In this document: positions 46,204 to 59,800 of the stretch, one piece after another
Numbering within the stretch: position 1 is the stretch's first letter
How the letters are laid out: the number at the start of each line of letters is the position of its first letter
Made by a program: the position numbers and the translations under genes
Assembly: GCA_946807835.1 (NCBI GenBank)
Contig: OX327711.1
Location: 14,109,501 to 14,173,500, forward strand
Reading direction: 5' to 3'
DNA length: 64,000 nucleotides
Source of the DNA: Ailanthus altissimus
Taxonomy: Eukaryota > Streptophyta > Magnoliopsida > Sapindales > Simaroubaceae
The notes under the pieces: model-generated
The model's input: only the letters and a program-made list of their open reading frames with translations
Told to the model about the DNA's origin: nothing
Database searches by the model: none

Positions 46204-47913
46204 ATGAATCCTGCAATCTATTTAACCTTGTTTCTCTTCATTCTCCCTCTTTTATTCATACTCTTCAACAGGAAATGTTCCAGAAAGCTACCACCAGGTT
46301 CTTGGGGATTACCCATTATAGGCCAAAGCCTTAGCTTTCTACATGCAATGCACACTAATACAACAGAACGATGGCTTCAAAATAGAGCAAGAAGATATGG
46401 TTCCGTTTCCAAACTCAACCTCTTTGGGACACCAACAGTTTTCCTCCATGGACAGGCTGCAAACAAGTTTATATTCACTTGTGATGGCGACATGCTTGCC
46501 AATCAGCAACCGCCATCATTTAGAAGGATTTGCGGTAAGAGAAACATGACAGCATTGACAGGAGATGATCACAGGCGCGTTAGGGGGGCACTTGTTTCAT
46601 TCTTGAAGCCTGAAATGCTAAGGCAATATGTTGGAAAGATGGATGAAGAGGTTAGAAAACATTTGGAGATGCACTGGCATGGCAACCAGAAGATCGCGGT
46701 ATGTCCAATCCTTTTCAATAGGATAACATATGCAAAATATATATATGTTTCTGAGTGACTTTGTGAGCAATATGGAATTTTTTACTTTATTTTATTTTTA
46801 TTCTTGCTTAACCAACAAATAGGTAATGCCTTCTATGAAGAGGCTCACATTCCACATAATGAGCTCCCTTATATTTGGAATGCAACAAGGAGCAACCGGA
46901 GATGCATTTGCTGAGCTTCTCCAACAGATGATGGATAGGGTATTATCAATACCAATTAATTTGCCATTCACACGCTTTAACCGCGGCATCCGAGCAAGTG
47001 AAAAAGTTAGAACTATGATCATGGACCTCATACATGAAAAGAGGGCAGCGTTGAGGCAACAAACTGCATTTCCTCATCAGGATCTCATCACTTGCCTGCT
47101 TAGTCTCCAAAGTGAACACAACTCAGTATCATTATCTGATGAGGAAATTATAGATAATGTCATAGGTGTAATGATTGCAGGACATGACACATCCTCTGTT
47201 TTAATCACCTTCGTAATCTGGCTTTTGGCGAGCGATCAGTCTGTTTACACCGCCCTGGTTCAAGGTAATATGCAAATAAACAAAGTTCCAAAGATTGATT
47301 AGTAAACATAAACCGAGTAATCACATGGGATTTTTGCAGAACAAGAGGAGATTGTTAAGAACAAGGCTTCAACGGAGTTTCTCACCTGGGATGACTTGGC
47401 CAAAATGAAGTACACATGGAAAGTGGCATTGGAAACTCTAAGAATGTATCCTCCTTTGCTTGGTTCCTTCAGAAAAGTCCTTAAAGATTTTGAATATGAA
47501 GGATATACTATCCCCAGAGGATGGAATGTATGGCAAAAATTTTCAATATTTTGCTTAGTCTATTGATTAAGTAGTAAAATTAGTCACTGATATGCTATTT
47601 TTTGAACTTCTAGGTGATTTGGGCTACATGCATGACACATATGGATGAAAGCTACTTCCCAAATCCCTCAAAGTTTGATCCAACACGATTTGAGAAACAA
47701 GCACAATCAGCTCCACCTTATAGCTTTGTGGCATTTGGTGGAGGATCAAGGATTTGTCCTGGAAATGAGTTCGCAAGAATAGAAACTCTAGTTACCATTC
47801 ACTATCTGGTGACCCGATTTACATGGAAATTGTGTAGCATGGACACTTCATTTTCCAGAAATCCGTTTCCAGTTTTCAAACATGGACTACAAATACAAAT
47901 CCAGCCAAAATAA
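46204..47913 (+). CDS. Cytochrome P450 of the CYP85 clan (CYP716/CYP718/CYP728-like)
   Basis: Exons 46204-46698, 46823-47264, 47340-47527 and 47614-47913 give 474 residues in one frame, the normal size for the clan. An N-terminal membrane anchor (about 3-21) leads into the hinge KLPPGSWGLPIIGQS. The I-helix oxygen-binding motif AGHDTSS is at 284-290, the ExxR motif ETLR at 344-347, and the heme loop FGGGSRICPG at 416-425 with Cys423 as iron ligand, so all key residues are present. These enzymes sit on the ER membrane and use NADPH-P450 reductase to hydroxylate terpenoids or steroid-like hormones; the substrate here cannot be told. The sequence looks closest to proteins labelled 716B-like or 728, but the family number is uncertain. 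A broken second copy lies downstream. Confidence 0.9.
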
Positions 47914-48316
47914 TTCTGTCAGCTTCACACTGGCACTATTTATCTCAATGAGAAACTGAATCATGTAACAATAGTATGCTGCTTTATTAAATAAAAGTAG
48001 TTCAAGTTTAAAGGGAAGAGCTAGCTTAATGCACTTTTTCAATTAGAATATGCATAAAAGCTGCACCTGAAACACTGAAGTGTCTCTTTTTTATAGGAAC
48101 AAGCTAAGCTTTCAGTGAATGGATGAGACAATGGGATACAAAGACTTGATTGATTAGAAATATCCTAACGATTCATGGGATTTGATTGAACAGATACATG
48201 CTTGAACTCTGAACTTGTAGATATATTTCATGTTTTAACTTGTATATGGTTATGCTCACCTATCTGCTTGTTATTCTGCTTTCCTTTAATTTTCTTCTTC
48301 GCGCCAATAAAGGAAT
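47914..48316. other. 3' flank of the P450 gene
   Basis: It holds the probable 3' untranslated region, with AATAAA-like words near 47990. No further gene is seen before the decayed copy. Confidence 0.5.
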
Positions 48317-48712
48317 CGCCATTGAGGAAAACCCTTTCTTCCAACATAATGAGCTCACAGATAATTTGAATTGAGCGAGAAGCAAAAAAGAATTGCAATT
48401 TGTAGAGGCTTTACGAGATATGATGGATGGGATAGTGTCAATACCTATAAATTTTCCCTTGGTAGCCTCAAAGCAAGAGAAATATTAGAGCAGTGATTAT
48501 TGATCTTACAAATGAAAAGCGGGCAGCAGTAAAGCAACACATTGCTTACTTGCTTGTTCAGTAATAACAGATGAGGAATTATAGACCATACCATAATTAT
48601 AGTGATAGCAGGGCATGGACATCAATACATCCACTTTTGGCTTCTTGTTCTAGGTTAGGCTTTTCACTTTTGGCTAATGATCCATTTGCTTGTCTTCACA
48701 TCGTTCAAGGTA
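48317..48712 (+). pseudogene. Decayed tandem copy of P450 exon 2
   Basis: Across three frames the sequence follows exon 2 of the intact gene. FFQHNEL-type remnants with SNIMSS come first, then EALRDMMDGIVSIPINFPL (48396-48455), NIRAVIIDLTNEKRAA (about 48484-48530), a trace of the I-helix (VIAGHGHQ, about 48602-48625) and LLANDPFACLHIVQ up to a GTACG donor at about 48710. Frameshifts and stops make it non-functional. Exon 1 and the heme exon were not found. It shows that this P450 locus was once duplicated in tandem. Confidence 0.75.
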
Positions 48713-48956
48713 CGAGTAACTGTGGCTCTTTTAGAGATTTGAGTGAAAAAAAAAAAAGAACTATGCAAGAAGGTAGTTGTTGAATTGACTCCACCCATTT
48801 GTCATAGTGTTCTCACATGTATGCCCGGCATGAATTTGTTGAATAAATACTTAGAGATTGTAGAACAAGGCTCCATATTGCCAATGCATATATTGTTGGA
48901 CATTTTATGTTATTTGTGTTTGAATATATGTAATAATTTTTTTTATTATTAATGTT

Positions 48957-48976
48957 TATATATATATATATATATA
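48957..48976. repeat. (TA)n microsatellite
   Basis: About ten TA units directly abut the left end of the following inverted-repeat element, which itself ends in a shorter TA run. This may reflect insertion into a TA site and later expansion. Confidence 0.8.
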
Positions 48977-48977
48977 A

Positions 48978-49148
48978 TTGATTTAGTGGGTTACGGAGCT
49001 CACTACATGGTGAGCTCCTGGATACGTGACAATATTCTATAGTATATTATAAATTATGCAAAAATTATAAAAAATTATTGATTTATTAGACAATGACATG
49101 TAATAATGTTACTTACCATATGGTAAGTTATGTAGCCCATTAAATCAA
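48978..49148. mobile_element. Small inverted-repeat element (MITE) whose arms are themselves palindromic
   Basis: The left arm TTGATTTAGTGGGTTAC and the reversed right arm TTGATTTAATGGGCTAC pair with two mismatches. Inside the left arm is the palindrome GGAGCTCACTACATGGTGAGCTCC (with a small loop), and at the same place in the right arm ACTTACCATATGGTAAGT. TA-rich sequence flanks both sides. The size of 171 bp fits a MITE. No coding sequence. Confidence 0.6.
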
Positions 49149-52100
49149 TTATATATATATATAAGCATATACTAATGAGTTCGTATTTATAAAGTATGTG
49201 ATATATGTATTAGCATATGATGCTAATATATAAAATATAGATTACAAATTTTTTATAAATTAAATAAAATAATGTCACAATTATTAATTAAAAGAGAATT
49301 TCATTATAAAAGACTAGTTTTTCTGCTTTTTATAGTGAATGATTTATTTTGATCAATTAAGTAGAGACTTCGAGTAAAAAAATTATACATTGAACTGAAC
49401 TAATATAAATTTTAATTTACTTAACTAAATGTCATTAATCTTAATTTATAAAAAAATTTAATAACTTTTATTAACCTTAATCTTGAGCAAGTAAGGAACT
49501 TACATTTACGTGTTGTATATTTTAAGTTATCACGTAGTGAGATTCATATAAATATTCAAAACCCCGATGGGTTAAAGATATAATTTTATAGGTCATAAGA
49601 ACATATACTTATAAGATAGAATCTTCTTAATGATGATCGCTTAAACTGTTTACAGTGTTTGATCATTTAAATTGTGGTCCCAATTTACTCAATAATAATA
49701 TTTATTTACAAATATAGACATGAAAAAAATGATCATTAGAGCATTCATTAATTTAAGGATAAATAAGTAATTAAAAAGGTAAGATATTTTTTTAAAACAT
49801 AATTTTAATTATAAACATCAATCATATAATGAATTAAGTGATTATTGTTGGTCTAATACTAAGTTTAATTTAATTAAATCAATTTTATTTAATTAAAATA
49901 TATTTTTATTTATTTTATATAAGTTACTAGAATTCAACATTTGACTTTTAATGGAATAGGTTGAGATTAACTTAAAAGATTTGGTGGGTCATGAGATGAC
50001 TTGGACTATATTTTTTAATTTAGAGTTTAAGCCTATGGATTTGTCAGTCCCTTTATTAACTCAAATCCTAATCAAATTTTATATCCCCGAAAAGATGCTT
50101 ATATATAAGGGAGGTAAAGAGTAATAAATTACAATTATTTTTTATGTATTTTACGTTAAGAAAAAGATAATTAGACTACTCTTTTTTTTTTCAATCCTCA
50201 ATCTACCGTATTGTCTAGGGAGATTCACGTACCTACGCACGTGAATTGAGGATAATAGTGTTCACGCAATCCATGTACCCATATACATAAATTGAGAATA
50301 ATGATGCTCATACATGTGAGTTTGATAAAGAGATTCGTATGCCTACATGCGTGAATTTGTTTGAAGATTGAGAAAGATAATATCTACATGCATAAGTTTA
50401 AAGATTGAAGATAGTAAAACAAATTACAACTAATCAATTTAAAGTTTATTAAATAAAAAATTTAAATAATTTTCAAATCTTGTATAAATAATCATAAATA
50501 AAATGATCTAACTTTCGCATAAATTTATTTTATTTAATAAAATTTTCTTTTTCCTACATATATGTCAAGGTGCAACGTGTTTGATAATGTTGTTATTATG
50601 TAATACAATGTTCACATCTCTTTATATACATATATTGAAGGAAAACTCACCATTTTCAAAAAGCAAAAACACAACAACAACAACGTTTGGCATGTTCTAA
50701 TTGACTTTTTTTATAGTGTTGATATCCTTAACAAAAATTATAAAATAGATAAGGATATTTTTATCCCACAAGTTTGACTTAATTCTCAATTTTATTTTAT
50801 GAGTTTTAAAAATTTTAATTTTATCCTAATCCGTTAATAAGATTCTGTTAACTTTAATACTGGAGGGGTAAAACAATCATAACATGTCAATAGTAAAATG
50901 GTATGACACAAAATATTCATGTGTCAATCACTGATTTGTCACTTAAAAAATAAAATAAATAAATAAAAAGAGAGGAGCCACCGCCGTCGCCGCCGACATT
51001 AGTAGTGACCGGCCACCAATAACCAATTACAATTCGACTCAATTTATATCATTGGACTCACAATTTTGTAATCTCTGCAATGGTAAGCTTTTTTTTATTA
51101 ACGGAGTATCGTAGATGTGCCAAAAGTGAAAATAAAATATTATAAGAGGCGGCGGCCACCGCCGTTATTTTGACTTTTTTCTAGTCAAAATAGGAGCATA
51201 ATTGTACTTTCTTTAATTTTATTTATTTTTTTGTTAAAATAGATAAAAATCGTTATTTAACAATTGTCTTGATAAAAAATTTTAAAATACAAGATCTACA
51301 TATTCTTTTCCTAAACTTTTAAGAGTTTATATATTCTTTTCTTTAATGATAATTTAAGTCTAATTTTCTAAAAAAATTTAATTACTTTTAAAAAATTGTT
51401 CATAATAAAAATTCAAATAACATTAACAACGAGATTGAATATAATATTTAAAATAGGCATAATATGTTGCCTACCATAAGATTTATCACAAGTTTTTGAG
51501 TAAATTTTTTATTATTTTTAAAATTAAAATTACGAGAGAAAAGATGTGTGAAGTAAAACTATTTTTTCGTATTATTTAGAAGAATTACTTCTCTTCTTTT
51601 TTTTAAAAAAAAAAAAAGATGGCCGCACATAATAGAGATAGTAAAATGACTTGCAAATTTACTAGAATTTATTTTTGTTAAGAATAATTTAATAAGGTTT
51701 AAAACAAATTTTGTATAAGTTTAGTACACAAAATTAAAACTCGTAATGAGTTTAAGATGAATATAAGTTTGGTGAAATGGGTATCCCCAAATATTTATTT
51801 TTTTATTTTTTAAAAAAAAATACCAAATAATGTTACTTTGATTGTAACCCTAAATGAAAAATTAAAAGAACTACTTTTATCTCTTCTTTATTTCATTTAT
51901 TTTTCTTACTCTCACTTATTATATAAACATAATCTCACAAAATTGTTATCTTTATTTTTTATTCTCATAAAATTATTAACTCACGATCATTAAATATTTT
52001 TTTGGTCCTCAAATGACATTTTTGGTCACTCTTTAATCATTATCTTAATGACATTACATTACTTAAATAAATAGTGTGAATATTTTAAGAGATATTTTTT

Positions 52101-52680
52101 TGTTTAATTTTTTATTTTCTTCACATAATAGAGATTGATAATTATTTTATTTAACTTTTTCTTATTTGTTTTTTTCACGCGATGGAGATTGATAGTTATT
52201 TTATTTTACATTTTTACTCTTTTAGTGTTTAATATATTATTAACTTAACTATTTAACAAATTAATTTATCTTAAAATTATAATATGTCAATATAAATTCA
52301 TTATAAGACGCATTTTTAAATCTCAAATCAAAATTTAAAAAAATTATTTTTATTTAATTGAGTTTTTTTATAATTATGTTGTTTAACATTTATATTAATT
52401 ATTTATGAATTATCTTTATTAATTTTAATTTAAAAATAATTTAACTTTGATGAAATTTTTTTTATTAAATTTAAATTTGTGATATAATTTTAATTATTAT
52501 ATTTTATAATTTTTTAAAATTAATGTTATAATTATAAACTTTTTATTATATTAACTGATAATCTATTAAAATTTATAAATAATTCTATAAGTTTAATGAA
52601 AAGCACGTACCTACTACAATAAATTTGACAATAAAACTTAAAATTCGAAATGATTTAAGAGTATCTATTTCAAATACCAC
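49149..52680. other. Long AT-rich intergenic stretch, no gene
   Basis: No frame of more than trivial length has a recognisable product. A short diverged repeat lies at 50226-50372, and a GC-rich patch with GCCGCC/GGCGGC words at 50980-51165. The rest is low-complexity AT sequence, probably old transposon remains beyond recognition. Confidence 0.5.
50226..50372 (+). repeat. Three diverged copies of a short tandem theme
   Basis: CACGTACCTACGCACGTGAATTGAG (50226), CATGTACCCATATACATAAATTGAG (50272) and CGTATGCCTACATGCGTGAATTTG (50336) share a pattern of an inverted CACGT/ACGTG pair followed by AATTGAG. Spacing is 46-64 bases. Origin unknown. Confidence 0.5.
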
Positions 52681-52991
52681 CGGCTGCTATCCCAGCACAG
52701 AACCGTAGCCAAAAAGCACGCGATTGGCAAGTGAAGAACACTCGCTTTCTTATTGGCTTTTGTTGGGCATTCGCTCGAGAAACTACAAAACAGCTCTGCA
52801 AACACAAAAACAAATGAGAGCTGCATCATGTTTTGAGCTTCACCTTAGAAACAAAAAAGAAAATAAAAAATCTCCATTGAATCATCACAATCAAAACCCT
52901 CTTATGCAACTCTTGGCTCAGAAATTATTAAATCATTAAAAAGAAAACAAAATCATTACATTTTCAGGGCTTTAGAGAAAATTAGAAGAAA

Positions 52992-55685
52992 ATGGCTCAA
53001 GCTGTTGAAGAATGGTACAAACAGATGCCTATCATCACCCGCGCTTATCTCACAGCCGCTATCGTCACCACCGTTGGATGCTCTCTCGATGTATGACATT
53101 CTCACTTATTATGTATCTGTGTATTTATATATAGATTATCGATCTGGGGGATATTTCTTTTCATATATTTTCTTGTGTATTGAGGATTAGGGCTTTTGAA
53201 TTTGATGGTGTAATTCATGATGATGATGCTTCTGAACAACTGAGGTTGATTCTTTTTTAGATGGTTTCAACTTGGTTTATTTCCGTTTTCCAAATTTTGG
53301 TGCTTTCTTTTTGTTTTTTACTTTAAAACGTGGGCTTTTAAAAAAATTATTGGATGACTGATTTGATTTGATTTCCTTGATTCTCCTTGAGAATAATAAG
53401 ATTAGTTGCCGGACAAGTGAGTTTGATTCATTCTGGTTTCTTTATGGGATTTTATCTCTTCATTTGGCTTATGTTCTTTTGCTTCCATGACCAATTATAA
53501 TTGATCGAGTAGTCAATTCTGGAGATTCAATTACTATTATTTGTTATTCTAATTAGTTTCTTTTTCTTTTTGGGTTAAAAACCTTGTAGATAATATCTCC
53601 TTTTCATCTGTGCTTGCACCCGACGCTAGTGGTTAAGCATTATCAGTTCTGGCGCCTTATAACCAATTTTCTTTTCTTCCGGAAAATGGGTAAGTTTCGA
53701 AAATAGAACATCTAACGGCATTGTAATGGTAAAATGCTGTTGTTGTCACCATTTGGGATTTACTGTTGAGACAAGCATTGATAGTTTCAAAATTTAAGAG
53801 GCATCAATTATGCATATATTTTTGGCATAAATGTTTGGCCTCTGAGTCCTAACCTCTGTATACTGGTTCAAAGATTAATTGCTGCATGTGTGTCGGGCTA
53901 CTTCTTTTATAGGCTTCAATGACAAGTAATCACCTCTATGAGGGGAGATATAAATGCATATAGTGGCAACATTCAAATAGGATTACTCAAGATTATTGAG
54001 ATTTTGTTAAAGATAGATGTCAAATGGAGAGTTTAAGAATGTGAGAGCCCTTGCTGTAACTTCCTCATTGAAAAATAGAAATATTGTCAACTTAGGCCTA
54101 TTTCTTCATATCTATATCTAGATAAAGTTTCGGTTATGACACACTGGCACCATGGGTTATGAATTGTGTTAATAAAACAACCAAGGAGATGTTGCTGTGC
54201 AATTACTACTTCTTCATCACCGCAAAAAAAGGAAGTTTACGTGAATCTGTAATTTGACATGCAGTTTACTATTAAACATGCTATGGCGACATGTTTATTT
54301 GATTGTTTTGTATTGATGAAATTCTAAGGAACCAATAATTGTCATTATTAATATGATTACGTTTTGACATTGCCAGATTTAGACTTTTTGTTCCATATGT
54401 TCTTTCTTGCACGATACTGCAAGCTTCTCGAAGAGAACTCATTCAGGGGGAGGACTGCAGATTTCTTTTACATGCTTTTATTTGGAGCAACCTTTTTAAC
54501 TGGAACTGTTCTTATTGGGGGCATGATTCCGTACTTGTCAGAATCATTTGCGAAAATCATATTCCTTAGCAATTCATTGACGCTCATGATGGTTAGTTTT
54601 CACTCGGTCCAATTGCAAGAGTTATTTTATTGGTGATATTGTTAGGAATACTGATTTTGGCAACGTCATTGGTTTCCTATTTTCTACAGGTTTATGTGTG
54701 GAGCAAACAAAACCCTTTCATCCATATGAGTTTCTTGGGCTTGTTTACGTTTACAGCAGCTTACCTACCCTGGGTGAGTAAGATTTATTTATTCTTCAAA
54801 CGTTCTATTAGTATCTTGTTTTCATTTTCCATTATTTTTTTATAACTATCTTTTTAGTCAGAATAGCCCAATATAGAAGTCTTCATGCTTAAAAGGAATA
54901 AAAAATACGGTGTCCTTGGGCATTCTCTTGTATAATTCCTGTGTGCTGAGGGTTTCCCCTGTTTTTCATGTTACAGGAGTCCTATTACTTACTGATTTGC
55001 TATATTGTTTTCCCAGCTTAAGTCATCTTTCAACCGTTATTTCTTTCAACTGTAGAGTGTTGTAATCCATAGTCTTCATCCTTTTGTTTGCAGGTGCTCT
55101 TGGGATTCTCTGTCTTTGTTGGTGCTAGTGCTTGGGTGGATTTGCTGGTACATTGCTGCTAAATGATATTTCACATTGATGCTAAAGCTATTGAAGTGAA
55201 ACTTTATTTGATATGAAACACTTCTGCACATTCACATGGGTAGGAATGCAAACACAGATTAGTACAGAATCATTAAGCCGTGTAAGCACGTTTATTAGTG
55301 TTTACATAATCTTTTTAAGAGCCAATTAATGGGGGAAATAGGGTCGGAGGTTGGAGATTTGTATGGCAACTCCTTGGAGGTTATGTTGACCTTGTAATAT
55401 GCCTCATTTTTTAACTCATTTATGTGTTTCACTTACCATCTCCATTTATTTTCTGTCACTTCATTTTCTAGCTTCCCTATTGAACTAAAAACTTTTGTAA
55501 TTCAGGGAATGATTGCTGGCCATGCCTACTACTTTCTCGAAGATGTTTATCCCCGCATGACTGGTCGCCGGCCCTTGAAAACTCCATCCTTTATTAAAGC
55601 ACTGTTTGCAGATGAGGCTGTAGTTGTAGTGCGACCTGCAGATGTGAGATTTGCGCCACCTGTAGATGAAGTCCGCCGAGATTAA
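52992..55685 (+). CDS. DER2: Derlin (ER-associated degradation membrane protein), Derlin-2 type
   Basis: Exons 52992-53090, 53590-53689, 54377-54591, 54690-54773, 55094-55147 and 55506-55685 give 243 residues in one frame, essentially the length of plant Derlin-2 proteins. The N-terminus AVEEWYKQMPIITRAYLT is typical. The WR pair conserved in derlins is Trp54-Arg55 (QFWRLITNF), and several hydrophobic segments follow (about 95-115, 140-200). GHAYYFLEDVYPRMTGR is near residue 190. Derlins are inactive rhomboid relatives in the ER membrane that help move misfolded proteins to the cytosol with Cdc48/p97. I see no SHP-type p97-binding motif in the tail, which ends EVRRD. All introns are GT-AG. 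The start is the first in-frame ATG and matches family alignments. It converges on the TOM1-like gene. Confidence 0.94.
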
Positions 55686-56813
55686 TAACCCTTAGAACAA
55701 GTGTGGCGGAGGGTTTATTTTGGTCAGGAATTGTGGGTTTCTGCATGAAGTGTTGTTGGCCCATGTCTTGAAAATATCTACCCAGCTAGCTAATTGCAGT
55801 CCGTGTCCTAACTGGGTTTAAGGTTAACTTTGTATATGATGTTCGGCTCTGCTACTGCTAGATCCGTCTGGATTTGAAGATCGAGTTTTGTAATTTTATA
55901 TGGAGCGAACGCATGTAGTATAGGATGCTTCTTTGTGCATTGTTAGAGGCTTTAGCAATTATAGATCTACACAATCAATTCTCTCTCTAGAAATTTGATA
56001 AAATTGTCTTCTCTGGTATTTTTCCCGTCTTAATTGGATACTTGGATTGTGATTTAATTCAGATTCTTGGCGGTTGAATTCCTAAAACTAACTCCAAAAG
56101 ATTTGGAGACTAATTCTGATTCTGTCTAATGCTCAATGTGATTCCCGCTGAAATGCAACATAATAGATCCTGTTGCTAACTTGTTTCCTAACCAATGTTA
56201 CTTGTATGATTTGATATGTGATTATATTCATGCAATTAGAGGGTCCAATGAGACCAAAGATCATCCTCAGAAACCAAACCAAGCAACAATACAACAGACG
56301 GTTCATTTCCTCTTAATTCCGCCAACTATTCAAAGAGATCAACTGAGGCAACAATTAATCCTAATTCTACAGTAAATCCCAAGGAAGCCAAAAGTATACC
56401 AAAGGCCAAAAAGGAAGGAAAAATAAATCACTTCGGTCGACCTTTCAGTACACCATAATGTCAAAACCTCTAAACATGACAGGTGACCACTTCCACACAG
56501 AGACAACAAAAAAAAAAATTGTCCCTTTCAAACTGTTGGAACAAATAAATTACATGAAATAACCATTCTTCACATAAGCCATGAAGATATCTCAATAAAA
56601 AATCTCCCCTCCTGCAAGCTGTAAACATCTTCGTTAATGCATGCAAAAAGACTTTGCTGACACCATGAACCTCACCAGAATACTACATCTGGTTGTCTTT
56701 CTGGCTCTTCTCTTGCTCAACTCCAATAGCATCAAGCTCACTACAAACCTCCAGCTGTGGTGCATGTTTTGGGGGGTGGGGAGCTAATGACACAAGAATG
56801 AGGAAGCGCATGG
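55686..56813. other. Intergenic between convergent Derlin and TOM1-like genes
   Basis: The interval holds the two 3' untranslated regions. A frame of 64 codons at 56181-56375 has no recognisable product and is not accepted. Confidence 0.5.
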
Positions 56814-59800
56814 TCATCGAATGGGATGATATTGAGCAGAGATTCTCTTGGGAGGCAACTTGCGAAGGATGTAGAGGACCAGAGCCGAGGGTAGGATCTC
56901 AACCAGCTGGTGTATGAACACAAACCCATAATTAGAAAAATACAAAATAACAAAAGAAACAAATAAACAAGCTAAGTAGCATACCACGTAGTATATCAAA
57001 TTCAAAACTGGATGATCCAAAACATCCAGTGATGCATCTGAATCGAAAGCAGATAAAACAACCTGCATTTTTGGGATTGAGTTAACAGCACGTCAGATAC
57101 CCAATTTATGTTTAAGAAAGCAGCAATGCATTAAAATGCATATGAAGAAACCACAATCTACATTCATTTTGATCTTTGTCAAGGATCGAACAATCATTAA
57201 CTTTTCAGGGGCAGCCAATGCTCTTCATTGCACTAGAATAAATCATTTAGTTGGACCACTTAACTTTAAATCACATTATCATTATTTTTTATTCCATTCT
57301 CTACTTCAAAGTGTAAGATAACTGTCACAGGTCTTTTTGCAGATATTCTGTTTCACAAGATTTGTTCAAATTGATAAATATATACATAGATTTTCAAATA
57401 TTGCATGCATAGCATGAGTATGTGGAGGATTAGAATCCTTGAGCAATAAAAGTCTGAAAATTCTTATAAGCTTAATCACCAGGAAGCAATATACTTTGAA
57501 ACATACCACAAAGCATCGTATAAGGAAGCAGGTAAAACAAATGGCTGTTACTGATCCAACCTGCAAAAAGGCACATACTGCATCAATTACGCTACTCTAG
57601 CCCAATGACTTTACTATCATGTTTTCCACTAAAGATGCCCACAAATTTTGCTGGAAAGAGTGGCAGGAAAGTCAATCTAGTCTCCACCAAACTTGTACAA
57701 TAACAGAAAAAGATATCATTATCAATCCCTTAAAAGGATCCACAGTTGTATCTTCAAGTGGCAAAGAGCAGGTAAAATAACTTACTCCACCTATATAGTT
57801 CACCTTCACCTTCATCTTTTTTGAAAGACAAAAGTGATATGCACAATTGCATGCACGCAGACACATAACTGCATGCACACTACTGCAGGACTGCCACTGA
57901 ATACACCTCATTGTAGGTCCAATGCATGAACACACATAAAAGCACACAAAAATATCACTTAATGATAACATGATAAAATTTCCAGAATTATTTTTGACGG
58001 ATCCCAGATCAAACCAAACAGAACGATGTTTACCGAATCATAATTTATTTTGAGAAAATTTGAATTGTGAGCAGGTCTAAATAGCCATAATTCATTGAGT
58101 TTGTTTCACCAGAATAATGCCAAATAGAAACCCCAACCAGTAAATACACACAAACGCTTCATACAAAGATAAAAAAAAGTAGCCAAGAAGATTCACATTA
58201 ACCAGGCAGTCACACATGTGATCCAATTGATTAAAAATGAGGGGAAGAATCAAACCTCATGAAGCTTCTTTCTTCTCCCTTTTGATTCAATAGGGAAGCG
58301 TCTCAGCATGAAAAATAATCTACAATCACCAAAAGTGATCATCCACAAGAAGACAATACACAAAGAATAAGAAAATGCCAGTACGAGTTAAAGGAATTGA
58401 TAGCACTGTAATATGCCCCAATCACTGCATATCATTCAACATGGAGGAAAGACTCACCTTCCTCCATACAGCAGGAAGCCTAATGCTGCAATAAATGACA
58501 CCACTGAAGAAGAGAGTATAATAAGTATGTGCACTTGAATGATAGAAAAAACTTATAATGCATACCTAAGAAAAGGGATGATGATGTGAAGTGCTAAGCT
58601 CCAACAGTGAACTATATAGAAGACCTAGATGATAGTTTGGTATAAGAACTTACCTGCAATAAATATCTTTCCAATGAATAGCACCAGGCTGCTGTTAGCA
58701 ATCCAGAGGTAAGCCCAGATACAGACCTAATATAAACACCTCATTTTGGTAAAATTTTACTAAGATTACTGGTAAACAAACATTATGAATGTCGATTGTA
58801 AGGGGCAGGGTCAGGTGTGCTATGAAATATGGACTACGACCTGTACCCCCAAGTTGATTCTCCATCCACATCAATTTTTTCACCTTGAATCATTTTAGAA
58901 CAATTTTTAAGGAAAAGCATTTATTGCAATTTGATCTCCTTTTTTAAGAACAGCCTTTAGACGGTGAAAAACAATTTGGAATCAGTAATATAAGTACTGA
59001 GTGGAGTACTTTTTTTTCCCTTTTTCTTTTTGGCAAACCCAGAAATCCCACAGAATGTATACTGGGTTCCAAATCGTTGACTATTGTCAAGCCCTTCAAC
59101 CTTTAGTGGCAATGAAGGAACTCATACGACATTGCATCCCAGAGATGTGGGCTCCAGGTGAATTTGGACCTCTGACCTCTTGGTTAAAGAATACCAATAC
59201 TGTTACTTTGAGTTTGACTATGGGCCTACATTTGACCGTGCTAGAAGCAAAAGTAGCCGTAAGATACTGTTCAACCTAGTATTATGTATGACTGTGAAGG
59301 GACTTCAGAAATTTCAGAATAATGCCAATAAATGTGCACATAGGCTACTTTCAGATTGTGGTTAACAAGAGATTCAATGAAAACCACCGAAGTATTAGCT
59401 AATAGGAGAATATAATGTGGATCATACCTGTATAAAGTAAATTCCTGCATTGATTGAGATATAAAATATCCTGAGTTTATCAGTTGGTAAGCTTCTTGCC
59501 TGTTAATAAAAGAAAATGTCAGTATTTCCTTGATGATCACAGCGAAATAACAGTATCTACAGCTTTGCAGATACTGCTAATGAGGCAAGCTACTACACAA
59601 GTTTCCAGACAACCCTTTAATGGCATTGTGATCATGTTTTTACTTGCCTGGTGATATATCTCTGCCCAAAAGAGAACAAGTAATGTGTATGTAGAGAAAA
59701 ATAGAAGTCCTGGAAGATCCAATAATACAAGCGTAAGCACCTGGTTCGGTAATACAGCAGCACCATGTCAGTAGGAAAGAATTAGGCATTCTAGATGCCA

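Noticed and set aside
50980..51165. GC-rich inverted words (GCCGCC and GGCGGC) as possible element ends
   Set aside because: The flanks of the two patches do not pair with each other, and no target duplication was found.
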